64,000 nucleotides of DNA from Actinoplanes aureus (lineage in GTDB: Bacteria > Actinomycetota > Actinomycetes > Mycobacteriales > Micromonosporaceae). The notes beneath the pieces were generated by a model. It ran no database searches, had not been told where the DNA came from, and saw only the letters and a program-made list of their open reading frames with translations. Positions 1-7,357 of the stretch are shown in pieces (position 1 is the stretch's first letter; each line of letters starts with the position of its first letter). The position numbers and the translations under genes are program-made. The stretch is from the NCBI RefSeq assembly GCF_015704865.1, contig NZ_JADQTO010000026.1:1-64000 (forward strand), written 5' to 3'.

Positions 1-110
1 TGACCACCGCCGTGAAGAACCGCCTCAAACGCATGCAATACCGCCACGGACTGATCGACGGCTACCTCACCGGAACCGGTCTATCCCCACCAACCTCAGC
101 CGGACCCTGA
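1..110 (+). CDS. C-terminal end of an unidentified protein (partial)
   Basis: The reading frame that is open from the window edge ends at the TGA at 108-110 and gives about 35 residues. The tail is basic (VKNRLKRMQYRHG), followed by LIDGYLTGTGL and a Pro/Ser-rich end. Codon use is lower in third-position G/C than in most neighbours (several CTA, TCC, CCA, TCA), which may point to a transferred gene. I do not recognise the family; a transposase tail is possible but unproven. Confidence 0.35.
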   Translation, partial: TTAVKNRLKRMQYRHGLIDGYLTGTGLSPPTSAGP

Positions 111-136
111 CCCCAAAAGGTGTCTAGAGTTTCGTC

Positions 137-469
137 ATGCCATTGCTGTTCTCCTACGGGACGTTGCGGGATCCGGCCGTGCAGAGGGCCAACTTCGGGC
201 GTGAGCTGGCCGGCCGGGACGACCGGATTCTCGGGTTCCGCCTCGAACAGGTCGAGATCACCGATCCGCGTGTGCTGGCGGTGAGCGGTCAGACTCATCA
301 CCCGATCCTGCGCGTGACCGGCGATGCGGCCGACGGTGTGGACGGTTCCGCCCTCGAGGTGACCGAGGACGATCTGCTCCGCGCCGACGAGTACGAGGTC
401 GACGACTACCACCGGGTGGAGGCGAGCCTCGCCTCGGGCAAGACGGCCTGGGTTTACGTCGGCGGCTGA
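137..469 (+). CDS. gamma-glutamylcyclotransferase-like (AIG2/GGCT fold) protein
   Basis: A 110-residue protein beginning MPLLFSYGTLRD. The YGTLR motif at residues 7-11 is the substrate-binding signature of the AIG2/gamma-glutamylcyclotransferase fold, and the ADEYEVDDYHR stretch around residues 83-92 matches the conserved region that carries the catalytic Glu in this superfamily. Enzymes of this type release pyroglutamate from gamma-glutamyl amines or amino acids in the cytoplasm; the substrate here cannot be told from sequence. The size fits the short bacterial form. It starts 26 bases after the preceding stop, and composite repeat DNA lies just downstream. Confidence 0.75.
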   Translation: MPLLFSYGTLRDPAVQRANFGRELAGRDDRILGFRLEQVEITDPRVLAVSGQTHHPILRVTGDAADGVDGSALEVTEDDLLRADEYEVDDYHRVEASLASGKTAWVYVGG

Positions 470-739
470 CTCCGGTCCGGGAGCCAGACCTCTTTCGCGG
501 CAATGTCCCGGTTGGTGATCCCTCCAGGAGCGGCCGTTGCGGCAGCCACACGGTGAGCCCATACGCGGCAGCCGGCCCGACGCGGCCCAGCCCGGCCCGG
601 CCCAGCCCGGCACGGCACGGCACGGCCCGGCTCGGCTCGGCCCGGCTCGGCCCGGCTCGGCCCGGCTCGGCCCGGCCCCGGGAGGCGGTGACAGCCATCA
701 GGCACAGCCAGGCCCGCTTTTCCGGCCTATTTGATCACC

Positions 740-794
740 CGGCTGTGCGCCAGCGCTGCCTCCCGGCCGTCGAAGCAGCCCTCGCGCACAGCCG
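740..794 (-). repeat. 55-nt hairpin inside composite repeat copy 1
   Basis: CGGCTGTGCGC at 740-750 pairs perfectly with GCGCACAGCCG at 784-794, and most of the inner arms also pair. The second copy (17694-17748) has exactly the same length and a nearly perfect stem. Retention of pairing in both copies suggests the structure matters, or that it is the folded end of a mobile unit. Confidence 0.65.
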
Positions 795-1010
795 GCCCGC
801 AAAACCCCGCCTTGTCGACCACCGAGCTAGCAGCAATGGCTGTCTCGCTGATCCACACCAAACCCGCCAAGCTCGGTTGCGGTCGGCCGGCAACCACCGG
901 CCGACCGCAGCCGGCCCTACACACCGCAAGCAGGCACCCCAGCCGCTGGCCGGCAACCACCGACCTACCGCAACCGGCCCTGCACTCCGCAAGCGAACGA
1001 CTCTGCCCGT

Positions 1011-1091
1011 GCCCGGCGGTCGCGGTAAGGCCGCGACGCAGGCAATCAGCTCGCGCGGGAACGCGGAGGACACCGCGTGAACGCGTACCCC
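1011..1091 (-). repeat. element A, copy 1
   Basis: ACGCGTACCCC at 1081-1091 is the conserved start (GGGGTACGCGT on the minus strand), and CCCGGCGGTCGCGG near 1012-1025 is the conserved far end. It begins 8 bases after the stop codon of the M20 hydrolase gene and runs in that gene's direction of transcription. Confidence 0.7.
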
Positions 1092-1099
1092 AAAGCTGC

Positions 1100-2371
1100 C
1101 TAGGCCGGCGTCTCGGCGGAGGCGCGTGTGGCCAGCCAGCCGGCCATCGTGCGCACGCCGTGGCCGATGGCTCGCTCGTCCGGGTTGAACGTGCCGAAGT
1201 GTGGATAGCTGGTCTCGATCGCGGCGCCGGGTGCGCGGACGCCGAGGAAGGTGTACGTGCCGGGGATCCGGTCGAGGAACAGCGCGTAGTCCTCGCCGCT
1301 GAACGGGATCGCGGCATGCAGCACGCCGGTGCGTTCGGCGCCGATCGTGCGGTGCAGGTGGCGCTGCAACTGCCGGCCCTCGCGCCGTGGGGTGATCAGG
1401 GCGGGGAACGGCTTGTTCGGGAAGTCCACGGACGCCGGGCCGGCCGATCGGGCGAGACGGCTGATGGCGTCGCGGATCTCGGCGTACCGGTGCTGCGGCC
1501 AGCAGCGGTAGGAGACCCGCACCTCGGACTCCGCGGCCCGGGCCTGCATGAAGACGAACCGGGCCAGTGGACCGTCCGGTGTCTGCACGTCGGCGATCAG
1601 CCGCTCCAAGTCTGCGGGTGTGGCGGGCCGGGCGACCGTACCGAGACTGTTGATCTCGAGGGCGAGTTGCTGCGCGCGTGCCGTCGCGTCTGGGCCGGTG
1701 AGCGTGATGACGCCGCGGTCCTGGCCCGGCAGGCCGGTGCCCGGCGTGACCACGAACTGGCCGACCGGGAACGGGCCGCAGTGCAGGGCGTGGATCTCCG
1801 CGGGCCGGATGCGGTCGAACACACCGTCGGCCAGCATCGCGGCGGCTCCGGTCAGTGTCTCCTCGGCCGGCTGGAAGATGAACGCGTATCGGCCGGCGAG
1901 GCGTTCCCGCAGCGCGGCCAGCACCAGCGCGACCCCGACGCCCACGGCGGTGTGCATGTCGTGTCCGCACAGGTGCGCGGCCTGTCCGCTGCCGCCGATC
2001 TGGTCCTGCGCGCCGACCGCGTCCATGTCCGCCCGGTAGGCGACCGTCCGGCCGCGCCGTGCCCCGGTCAGCACACCCACCACACCGTGCCCACCGACGC
2101 CTGTGGTGACCCGCAGGCCGGCCGCGCGCAGGTGCCTCGCGACCACGTCGGCGGTGCGCTGCTCCTGGCCGGCGGTCTCCGGGTGCCGGTGCAGGTCGCG
2201 GCGCAGCTCGATCAGATGCCGGTCCAGCCGGGACGCCACCGCGTCCACCGTCGCTGCCGCCGGTACGCCACCGGCCTGGGCCGCCGTCGCCGGCCAGATT
2301 CCCGTCGCCACGCCCGCGGCCACACCGCCGAGCACAGCCCGCCGGCTTACGGCACGCTCCTCCGGACCCAT
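1100..2371 (-). CDS. Tat-exported M20D-family amidohydrolase
   Basis: A 423-residue zinc metallohydrolase of the M20D group (hippurate or N-acyl-amino-acid hydrolase type). The ATG at 2371 is chosen because GGGGAGG lies 9 bases upstream and because it puts a twin-arginine signal (SRRAVLGG, residues 9-16) at the N-terminus. Further upstream in-frame starts would add a non-conserved Arg/Gly-rich leader. RDLHRHPE (58-65), RADMDA (113-118), CGHDMH (135-140) and QPAEE (167-171) are the M20D metal and catalytic motifs; GEDYALFLD near the C-terminus also fits. It probably acts outside the membrane, releasing acyl groups from amino acids. It is divergent from the glycosyltransferase gene, with 148 bases between the starts. 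Its stop is followed directly by element A. Confidence 0.85.
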   Translation of the reverse strand: MGPEERAVSRRAVLGGVAAGVATGIWPATAAQAGGVPAAATVDAVASRLDRHLIELRRDLHRHPETAGQEQRTADVVARHLRAAGLRVTTGVGGHGVVGVLTGARRGRTVAYRADMDAVGAQDQIGGSGQAAHLCGHDMHTAVGVGVALVLAALRERLAGRYAFIFQPAEETLTGAAAMLADGVFDRIRPAEIHALHCGPFPVGQFVVTPGTGLPGQDRGVITLTGPDATARAQQLALEINSLGTVARPATPADLERLIADVQTPDGPLARFVFMQARAAESEVRVSYRCWPQHRYAEIRDAISRLARSAGPASVDFPNKPFPALITPRREGRQLQRHLHRTIGAERTGVLHAAIPFSGEDYALFLDRIPGTYTFLGVRAPGAAIETSYPHFGTFNPDERAIGHGVRTMAGWLATRASAETPA

Positions 2372-2519
2372 CACGAATGCCTCCCCTGCGCTGCGGCCGC
2401 CACCCGGCGAGCCGATCACCATCAGCGTGGCGTGATCTCGGCGCCGGCACAGTGGACCTGGTTTCCCCTGCGTCCGGGGGCTAGCCCTACTCTCGCCCGG
2501 CCGTGCTATAAGGCGGATC

Positions 2520-3614
2520 ATGCGTATCGTCTTCGTCGCCGCGCCACTGCAAGGCCACCTGCTGCCGTTGATCCCGCTCGCCGCGGCGTGTCGTGACGCC
2601 GGTCATGACGTCGTCGTGGCCAGCGGCGGCTTCCCGTCCGACGTACTCGGTCTGCGCACCGCCGACATCGGAGCGCGCTTCAGCCTGCCGAGGAGCGCGA
2701 TCCGGGTGGCCCTTCGCCATCCGGGCCTCGCTCGCGCCGAGATGCGGGGCACCGCCGGCCTCGCCATGGTCGGCGAGCTGTTCGGCCGGGCGAATCTGGC
2801 CCTGGTCGGCCCGCTGCTGGCGCTGGCCGAGCGGGAGCGACCCGACCTGATCGTCTACGAGTCGCTGGGTGAGGCCGGTGCCGTGGTGGCCGGTCGGCTG
2901 GGTGTTCCGTCGGTTCTGCACGAGAACACGCTGTGGCCGGCCGCCGACCTGTTCCGGGCGGTGACGGCCAGCGCGGCCCTGTCCGAGCAGGACATCCCCG
3001 CGCCCGCGCTGACCATCACCGTCACGCCGCCGAGCCTGCGCGGCACCCCGGCGGCGGGTGCGATCGCGATGCGGCCGGTGCCGTTCTCGGGTGGCGGGTC
3101 GGTCCCGGACTGGCTGCTCACGCCGGGTGAGCAGCCGCGCGTCCTGGTCAGCCGCAGCACCCTCAAGGGCCCGAACGACGGCGATCCCGGCCCGGCGGTC
3201 GTCGCCGCGGCCGCGCGGGTGGACGCCGAGTTCGTTCTGGTCCGCCCGGCGACCACGCGGGGGCTGCCGCCGAACGTGCGGGTGGTCGATCGCGTGCCCC
3301 TGAACGAGGTGCTTCCGTACGCCGCGGCCTTCGTTCACCACTCCGGCGCGGGCAGCGTGCTGGGTGGGCTCGCGGCGGGCGTACCGCAATTGACCACACC
3401 CGGTGCCGGCGACCGCAGGCACAACGCCGAACTGCTGGCGAAGCGCGGTGCCGGCCTGGCCGTCGAGGCGAAGACCATCGGTCCGGCTGACCTGACCCGG
3501 CTGCTGACCGACGACGCGCTGCGAACGGCGGCTCAGGAGGTGGCGGCGGAGATCGCTGCCATGCCGGCACCGGCTTCGGTGGTTCCCGCGCTGGAGCGGC
3601 TTGCCGGCGGCTGA
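2520..3614 (+). CDS. GT1-type (UGT/MGT-like) glycosyltransferase
   Basis: A 364-residue GT-B fold glycosyltransferase. The N-terminus (MRIVFVAAPLQGHLLPL) is the acceptor-domain start typical of macrolide and glycopeptide glycosyltransferases, and the nucleotide-sugar signature HHSGAGSVLGGLAAGVPQL lies at about residues 273-291, followed by a GDRRHNAE segment. At 364 residues it is a little short for the family (about 390-420), mainly in the inter-domain region. A cytoplasmic sugar transfer to a small hydrophobic acceptor is expected; donor and acceptor are unknown. No biosynthetic cluster surrounds it, so it may act in detoxification. AAGGCGG lies just upstream of the ATG. Confidence 0.8.
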   Translation: MRIVFVAAPLQGHLLPLIPLAAACRDAGHDVVVASGGFPSDVLGLRTADIGARFSLPRSAIRVALRHPGLARAEMRGTAGLAMVGELFGRANLALVGPLLALAERERPDLIVYESLGEAGAVVAGRLGVPSVLHENTLWPAADLFRAVTASAALSEQDIPAPALTITVTPPSLRGTPAAGAIAMRPVPFSGGGSVPDWLLTPGEQPRVLVSRSTLKGPNDGDPGPAVVAAAARVDAEFVLVRPATTRGLPPNVRVVDRVPLNEVLPYAAAFVHHSGAGSVLGGLAAGVPQLTTPGAGDRRHNAELLAKRGAGLAVEAKTIGPADLTRLLTDDALRTAAQEVAAEIAAMPAPASVVPALERLAGG

Positions 3615-3624
3615 CCGCCGACTC

Positions 3625-4749
3625 CTACTTCGGTGGCGTCTCGTCGGTGGTCCGCTGTTCCAGGACGACGCTGTAGCCGAGGAGGCTCCCGGGCTTGAGC
3701 TTCGCCGTCGTGCCCGACGGGCGCAGGACGCGCGACTCCTCGCCGAGCGCGCGCCCGGTCGCGAGGTCGATCACGAAGCGACGCTCGATCGGGCCGCTGG
3801 CGGCGTTCACCGAGGTGAACGCGAAACCCTGGCCCTCGCGCCCGCGCTGGTCGGTGACCACGCCGAGGGAGCGCACACCGGGCATGGTGGCGATCAGGCG
3901 GAAGGCCGCCGCCCGGACCGGGCCGCTGACCGGGATGTCGGTGATCAGGCTGGACGCCACAGCCAGCAACCACTGGTCCCGATCGGTGGGCAGATCGCCG
4001 CCGCCACCGTGGAAGTGCTCGAGCAGCGCGGTCCGCAGGGCCGGCGGGTCTGTCGGAAGGTTCTCGAGATCGCGTACGGAGACGCTGGTGTCGCCCAGGG
4101 CGTACAGGTCCGCGCCCCATGAGGAGCTCTCCCGCGGGCCTGCGGAGGTGCTGACCGCAGAGCCGGGCCCGAGTTCGCCGGTCGGCAGGGGCTTGCCGAT
4201 CATCACCTGCTCGGGCGAGCCGGCGGCACGCCAGGCGGCGGCGTCGGCGGGCGTGAGCGGGGTCAGGCCGAGTTTCTGGAACGTCACCCAGGTGGGCTCC
4301 TCACCCGAGCGGGACAACCATGTCTCCTGCGACGACTTGGCCGTCATCTCGTACGTCGCGGTGCCGGAACCCACGGTGATCACCGACCCGCTCTCCCTCC
4401 GGACGACCAGATATCTCCCGGACCGGGGAGCGTCCTCGGTGCTGCGTTCGGCGGCGGTCAGCAGGATCTGGGACGCGGCCAGCGGCTGTGCCGCCTCGAC
4501 GGATGCGCCGGGCCCGTGGGGCGTCGGCGCCGGGCCGCCCGGGTCGATCGCGACCACGGCGACCGCGGTGACGGCCGCGGCGGCGAGTGCCCCGGCCGGT
4601 ATCAGCGCGGCGGCCCGGAAACGCCGGTGGCGGCGCCCGGTGACGGTCCGGTCCGGCAGGGGAAAGGGGAACGGTGGTGTCCGGGGCGGGTCCAGCTGCG
4701 CCGGCCGCGCTTCGGCGAGAGCCTTCATGACGTCGGGGTGGTTCTTCAT
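3625..4749 (-). CDS. CU044_5270-type membrane protein, partner of the ECF sigma factor
   Basis: A 374-residue protein with a short cytoplasmic N-terminus (MKNHPDVMKALAEARP), an Arg-rich stretch, one membrane segment at about residues 45-68 (AALIPAGALAAAAVTAVAVV) and a long outside domain. This layout is that of the CU044_5270 family, which is nearly always encoded next to ECF sigma factors in actinomycetes. The ATG at 4749 overlaps the sigma factor stop (ATGA, 4746-4749), so the two are translationally coupled. By position it is a candidate regulator or sensor of the sigma factor, but no zinc-binding anti-sigma motif is visible and its biochemical role is not established. Confidence 0.75.
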   Translation of the reverse strand: MKNHPDVMKALAEARPAQLDPPRTPPFPFPLPDRTVTGRRHRRFRAAALIPAGALAAAAVTAVAVVAIDPGGPAPTPHGPGASVEAAQPLAASQILLTAAERSTEDAPRSGRYLVVRRESGSVITVGSGTATYEMTAKSSQETWLSRSGEEPTWVTFQKLGLTPLTPADAAAWRAAGSPEQVMIGKPLPTGELGPGSAVSTSAGPRESSSWGADLYALGDTSVSVRDLENLPTDPPALRTALLEHFHGGGGDLPTDRDQWLLAVASSLITDIPVSGPVRAAAFRLIATMPGVRSLGVVTDQRGREGQGFAFTSVNAASGPIERRFVIDLATGRALGEESRVLRPSGTTAKLKPGSLLGYSVVLEQRTTDETPPK

Positions 4750-5270
4750 CGGCTGGGCTCCTTGGTGATGGCCGGTTCCTCGGCGGCCGCTACGGCACGC
4801 TCGAGGCGGGTGCGGGCACGGTGCAGGCGTACGAGGAACGCCGGGGTGGAACAGTTCACGACGCGGGCCGCCGCACGGGGCGAGAGCCCGTCCCAGGCGA
4901 TCAGGGTCAGCACTTCCCGGTCGTTCTCCGAGAGCCGGGCGAGTGCCGTCAGGACCGCCGATCGCTCGGCGACCCCGTCGGCGACGTCGGGGGTGTCGGC
5001 CGCCCACGCCAGCATCTCGGCGGCGACAGCTCGTTGCCGTCCCTCGTCGCGATACCGCTCGCGGATCACGTTGCGGGCGACGCCGAGCAGCCACGGCAGT
5101 GCCGCTCCGCTCGGCATCTGCGCGAAGCGCCGCCAGGCGACGAGGAACGTCTCCGCCACGACCTCGTCGGCGAGCGGCTGCCCGGCGCGGGCGACGGCGT
5201 ACGCGTACACGCGTGGGTGGTTGTCGGCATACAGCGCGGTGAACTCCTGCGCACTCTCAGGGTCTGCCAC
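4746..5270 (-). CDS. ECF (sigma-70 family) RNA polymerase sigma factor
   Basis: A 174-residue sigma factor with region 2 at about residues 8-75 (DEVVAETFLVAWRR is the core-binding and -10 recognition helix) and region 4 at about 105-158 (LSENDREVLTLIAWDGLSPRAAARVVNCS, then LHRARTRL). Region 3 is missing, as in ECF factors. It is first in a two-gene operon with the CU044_5270-type membrane protein, whose start overlaps its stop. The start is a GTG at 5270. The stimulus cannot be deduced from sequence. Confidence 0.9.
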   Translation of the reverse strand: MADPESAQEFTALYADNHPRVYAYAVARAGQPLADEVVAETFLVAWRRFAQMPSGAALPWLLGVARNVIRERYRDEGRQRAVAAEMLAWAADTPDVADGVAERSAVLTALARLSENDREVLTLIAWDGLSPRAAARVVNCSTPAFLVRLHRARTRLERAVAAAEEPAITKEPSR

Positions 5271-5331
5271 TGATGGGCCGTCCTTAGTGAAGGTGTCCTG
5301 TCACCTGGTAATGCGCCGGAGAGCCGATTTC

Positions 5332-5679
5332 TTACAGCACCTCATCCAGCTGGATCTCGACCAGGGGGCTTCCTTCGATCCAGCTCTCCAGGCTGCCCGC
5401 CCAGTCCAGAGCCGGCACGATCTCGCCGAACACCCGCGCACGCTCGTCCGGGTCGGTCACCGCCCGTCCGCGGGCCGGGAGATCCCGATCTTCGAGGTGC
5501 AGGGTGAATTCCGGATGCGCGACCAGGTTCGCGTACCAGTCACGCGTTCCCGGGCTTCCGGTCAGCCAGTAGCGGCCGTCCGCTCGATAGCGCCAGGTCT
5601 CGATCCGCCGTGGCCGCCCGGTACGGCGCCCGATGGTGGTGATCTCCACGGTCATCATGCGGTCATGGTGCAACCTCAA
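5332..5679 (-). CDS. DUF385/DDN-like deazaflavin (F420)-dependent oxidoreductase
   Basis: A protein of up to 115 residues with the split-barrel signature of the DDN/DUF385 family (EITTIGRRTGRPRRIETW, then WYANLVAHPEFTLHL). Members use reduced F420 to reduce nitro compounds, quinones or other small molecules. The start is uncertain: a TTG at 5679 overlaps the upstream macro-domain stop (TTGA) and suggests coupling, but the ATGs at 5658 and 5655 put the conserved domain almost at the N-terminus. The family's N-terminal helix is missing or very short. It shares an operon with the macro-domain gene. Confidence 0.75.
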   Translation of the reverse strand: MRLHHDRMMTVEITTIGRRTGRPRRIETWRYRADGRYWLTGSPGTRDWYANLVAHPEFTLHLEDRDLPARGRAVTDPDERARVFGEIVPALDWAGSLESWIEGSPLVEIQLDEVL

Positions 5680-6179
5680 CCGGGCTTCATCACAAGACGC
5701 CAGGCCGACTCTCGCAGGGCTGAGACCAGCGAGGCACGGGTCTGCTCGTCGAAGGCGACCAGGCGAACCTGGTGGACCGCGGTGAGTGTGGACCGGATGG
5801 TGTCGACCACGATCCGCGCGGCCTGTTCGGGCGGGAAGCCGTAGACGCCGGTGGCGATGGCGGGGAACGCGACCGTACGGGCGCCGAGCTCGTCGGCCAC
5901 CTCGAGGCTGCGCCGGTAGCAGGAGGCCAGCACCTCGGCCTCGCCGTGGCCGCCGCCTTCCCAGACCGGGCCGACGGTGTGGATGACGTGCCGGATCGGC
6001 GGGTCGAGGTCGAAGGCCGGGGTGGCTTTGGCGTCGCCGGGGTCGCAGGGGGCCACGGCGGAGCCGGCGGTGGGGAGCCGGGGCCCGGCGGCGCGGTGGA
6101 TGGCGCCGTCGACGCCTCCGCCGCCGAGCAGTGATTCGTTGGCGGCGGTCACGACGGCGTCGACGTGTTCACGGGCCAT
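5676..6179 (-). CDS. macro-domain (ADP-ribose-binding) protein
   Basis: A 167-residue macro domain. AANESLLGGGGVDGAIHRAAG at residues 12-32 is the adenine- and ribose-binding signature with the catalytic-type Asn (14) and Asp (24), and ATGVYGFPPE is the diphosphate loop. Such proteins remove ADP-ribose from proteins or deacetylate O-acetyl-ADP-ribose. From the ATG at 6179 the first beta strand (usually IELVxGDIT) is missing. The frame stays open upstream but does not restore a normal strand, and no good ribosome site is seen, so the start is provisional. It is followed by, and overlaps, the F420-type reductase gene. Confidence 0.75.
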   Translation of the reverse strand: MAREHVDAVVTAANESLLGGGGVDGAIHRAAGPRLPTAGSAVAPCDPGDAKATPAFDLDPPIRHVIHTVGPVWEGGGHGEAEVLASCYRRSLEVADELGARTVAFPAIATGVYGFPPEQAARIVVDTIRSTLTAVHQVRLVAFDEQTRASLVSALRESAWRLVMKPG

Positions 6180-6193
6180 GGCATCGATGGAAT

Positions 6194-6205
6194 CACACCG
6201 GTGTG
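6194..6205. promoter_or_regulatory. 12-bp palindrome between divergent genes
   Basis: CACACCGGTGTG is a perfect palindrome between the start of the macro-domain gene (6179) and the micro-protein gene (6270). Its position suits an operator for either gene. A 12-bp palindrome can arise by chance in DNA this G+C-rich. Confidence 0.3.
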
Positions 6206-6269
6206 TTTTCGGCCGGGGCGAGGTGGGCAGGTAAAAGGCCAGACAGATTCCAGGAGGAGGTCTTTCCCG

Positions 6270-6491
6270 ATGGCCCGCAACGAGCACGACGTGAACCGCA
6301 GCGCCCGCAGTGGACGGTTCGTCAAGGAGAGCACCGCCAAGCGCCAGCCGCGGTCCACGACGACCGAGCACGTCGGGGGCGACAAGGGCGGCAAGAAGCG
6401 GGCGGTGCATCGCAGCGCGAGCACCGGACGGTTCGTGAGCGCGACCACCGCCGAACTGCACCCCTCGACGACCGAGACCCAGCGCGTCTGA
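6270..6491 (+). CDS. small basic protein with duplicated RSAxxGRFV motif
   Basis: A 73-residue protein preceded by a strong ribosome site (AGGAGGAGG, 10 bases before the ATG). It consists of two copies of one unit: NRSARSGRFVKESTA (residues 9-23) and HRSASTGRFVSATTA (about 49-63), separated by a Lys/Gly-rich linker. Similar short proteins with RSAKTGRFV repeats are common in actinomycetes, and I know of no proven role; some database names for them look unreliable. High charge and lack of hydrophobic segments suggest a soluble or nucleic-acid-binding protein. A perfect terminator follows 9 bases after the stop. Confidence 0.8.
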   Translation: MARNEHDVNRSARSGRFVKESTAKRQPRSTTTEHVGGDKGGKKRAVHRSASTGRFVSATTAELHPSTTETQRV

Positions 6492-6500
6492 CCTGCGCTG

Positions 6501-6536
6501 CGACCGCCCTCCGCACCCGGGTGCGGAGGGCGGTCG
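6501..6536 (+). terminator. strong intrinsic-type terminator
   Basis: A perfect 36-nt palindrome (two 18-nt arms, CGACCGCCCTCCGCACCC and its complement) follows the micro-protein stop and is followed by TCTTT. It probably ends the micro-protein transcript and insulates the next gene. Confidence 0.85.
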
Positions 6537-6546
6537 TCTTTGCGGC

Positions 6547-7227
6547 GTGGGCTACCTTGTGCGCGTGCGGAAGCAGGTTGATCAAGAACATTGGCTCCTC
6601 TGGCCGGTACGCGCGATCGCGGTCGTCGTGGTACTGCCGTTTCGCCTGCTCTGGGAGGCCGCGAAGCTGATCGGCCGGTTCCTGAACCGGTATCTGCTCG
6701 CGCCCCTGGCCTGGCTGTGGCAGCACCTGGTGGTGATCCCGGTGCTCTGGCTGGCCCAGCTGATCTGGACCGCGGTGCGGATAGTTATCGGGGTGCCGCT
6801 GGCCTGGCTGTGGCAGCAGGCCCTGCAGCCGGCGCTGCGGGCGCTCTGGCGGTACGTACTGCGCCCGGTGTTCGTGGGCGTGCTGCTGGCGGTCACGTTC
6901 GTGATCGAGCGGCTGATCGCGCCGGTCGGCAGGTTCGTGTACGAGTGGCTGCTGGCCCCGGTCGGGCGGGCGCTCCTGTGGTTCCTGCGGGCCGGGTGGG
7001 CCGGGACGTCCTGGCTGGGCCGCCAGCTCTACCGGTTCCTGCTGCGCCCGTTCGGCATCGCGGTGGCGTGGCTGTGGCGGTACACGTTCGGGGCGCTGTT
7101 CCGCGGGATCGCCTGGGTCTGGGGTGTCACGGTGACGCCGGCCGCGCGGTGGGTGCGCGAGGAGATCCTGCGCCCGGCGGCGGAGGCGGCGCGATCGGTG
7201 CTGGTGGCGGTGGGTCTGCGCCGGTAA
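6547..7227 (+). CDS. Trp-rich, repeat-built membrane-associated protein of unknown function
   Basis: About 226 residues built from degenerate repeats such as LLAPLAWLWQHLVVIP, GVPLAWLWQQALQPALRALW, LLAPVGRALLWFL and LLRPFGIAVAWLWRYTFG. The repeats are rich in Trp, Leu and Arg with few acidic residues, which suggests several re-entrant or amphipathic membrane helices rather than classic transmembrane spans. The GTG at 6547 is the first start after the terminator; GTGs at 6559 and 6565 are also possible and no clear ribosome site decides. It ends with an Arg/Ala-rich helix. No family assigned. Confidence 0.7.
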   Translation: MGYLVRVRKQVDQEHWLLWPVRAIAVVVVLPFRLLWEAAKLIGRFLNRYLLAPLAWLWQHLVVIPVLWLAQLIWTAVRIVIGVPLAWLWQQALQPALRALWRYVLRPVFVGVLLAVTFVIERLIAPVGRFVYEWLLAPVGRALLWFLRAGWAGTSWLGRQLYRFLLRPFGIAVAWLWRYTFGALFRGIAWVWGVTVTPAARWVREEILRPAAEAARSVLVAVGLRR

Positions 7228-7294
7228 GAATGGGGCGAGCCGCCCCGGCACCGGGGAATCGGCGACGAAGCGGCTCGAGTCTGGGAGAGCACTG

Positions 7295-7308
7295 TGGGAG
7301 CGCTCCCA
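7295..7308. promoter_or_regulatory. CebR-type LacI-family operator
   Basis: TGGGAGCGCTCCCA is a perfect 14-bp palindrome identical to the published consensus of CebR, the cello-oligosaccharide-responsive LacI-family repressor of streptomycetes. It sits 49 bases before the start of the HEAT-repeat gene, a good position for repression. No cellulase or cellobiose transporter gene is adjacent. Confidence 0.65.
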
Positions 7309-7357
7309 GAGAACGTTACAACACATTCACGTTCTTGAGAAGATCTATAGTCGCCCG

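Larger units (their letters stand above)
478..1091 (-). repeat. composite dispersed repeat, copy 1
   Basis: There is no gene in this stretch. Read on the minus strand it holds, in order: an element A copy (1091-1011), two units of a ~65-bp minisatellite containing GGTTGCCGGCC (about 1004-884), a conserved block with a 55-nt hairpin (about 880-690), a GGCCCGGCTC microsatellite-like tract (678-566) and a tail to about 478. The same modules in the same order occur on the plus strand at 16854-17990, with clear homology by eye in the hairpin block (about 85 percent) and in the tail. The two copies are therefore inverted repeats about 16 kb apart. Confidence 0.8.

Noticed and set aside
566..678. 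Repetitive Ala/Gly/Pro/Arg peptides encoded by the GCCGG tract
   Set aside because: All frames stay open because the tract is nearly pure G+C; the DNA pattern, not a peptide, is what is repeated.
735..2450. Long open frame running antisense-in-frame-shifted to the M20 hydrolase, and a similar plus-strand frame at 731-2596
   Set aside because: Arg/Pro/Gly/Ala-rich composition without conserved motifs, and it covers a well-supported gene; this is typical shadow coding in very G+C-rich DNA.
7316..7351. TTACAA and TATAGT as a -35/-10 promoter for the HEAT gene
   Set aside because: The spacing of 24 bases is too long for a standard promoter, and other pairings are too short.
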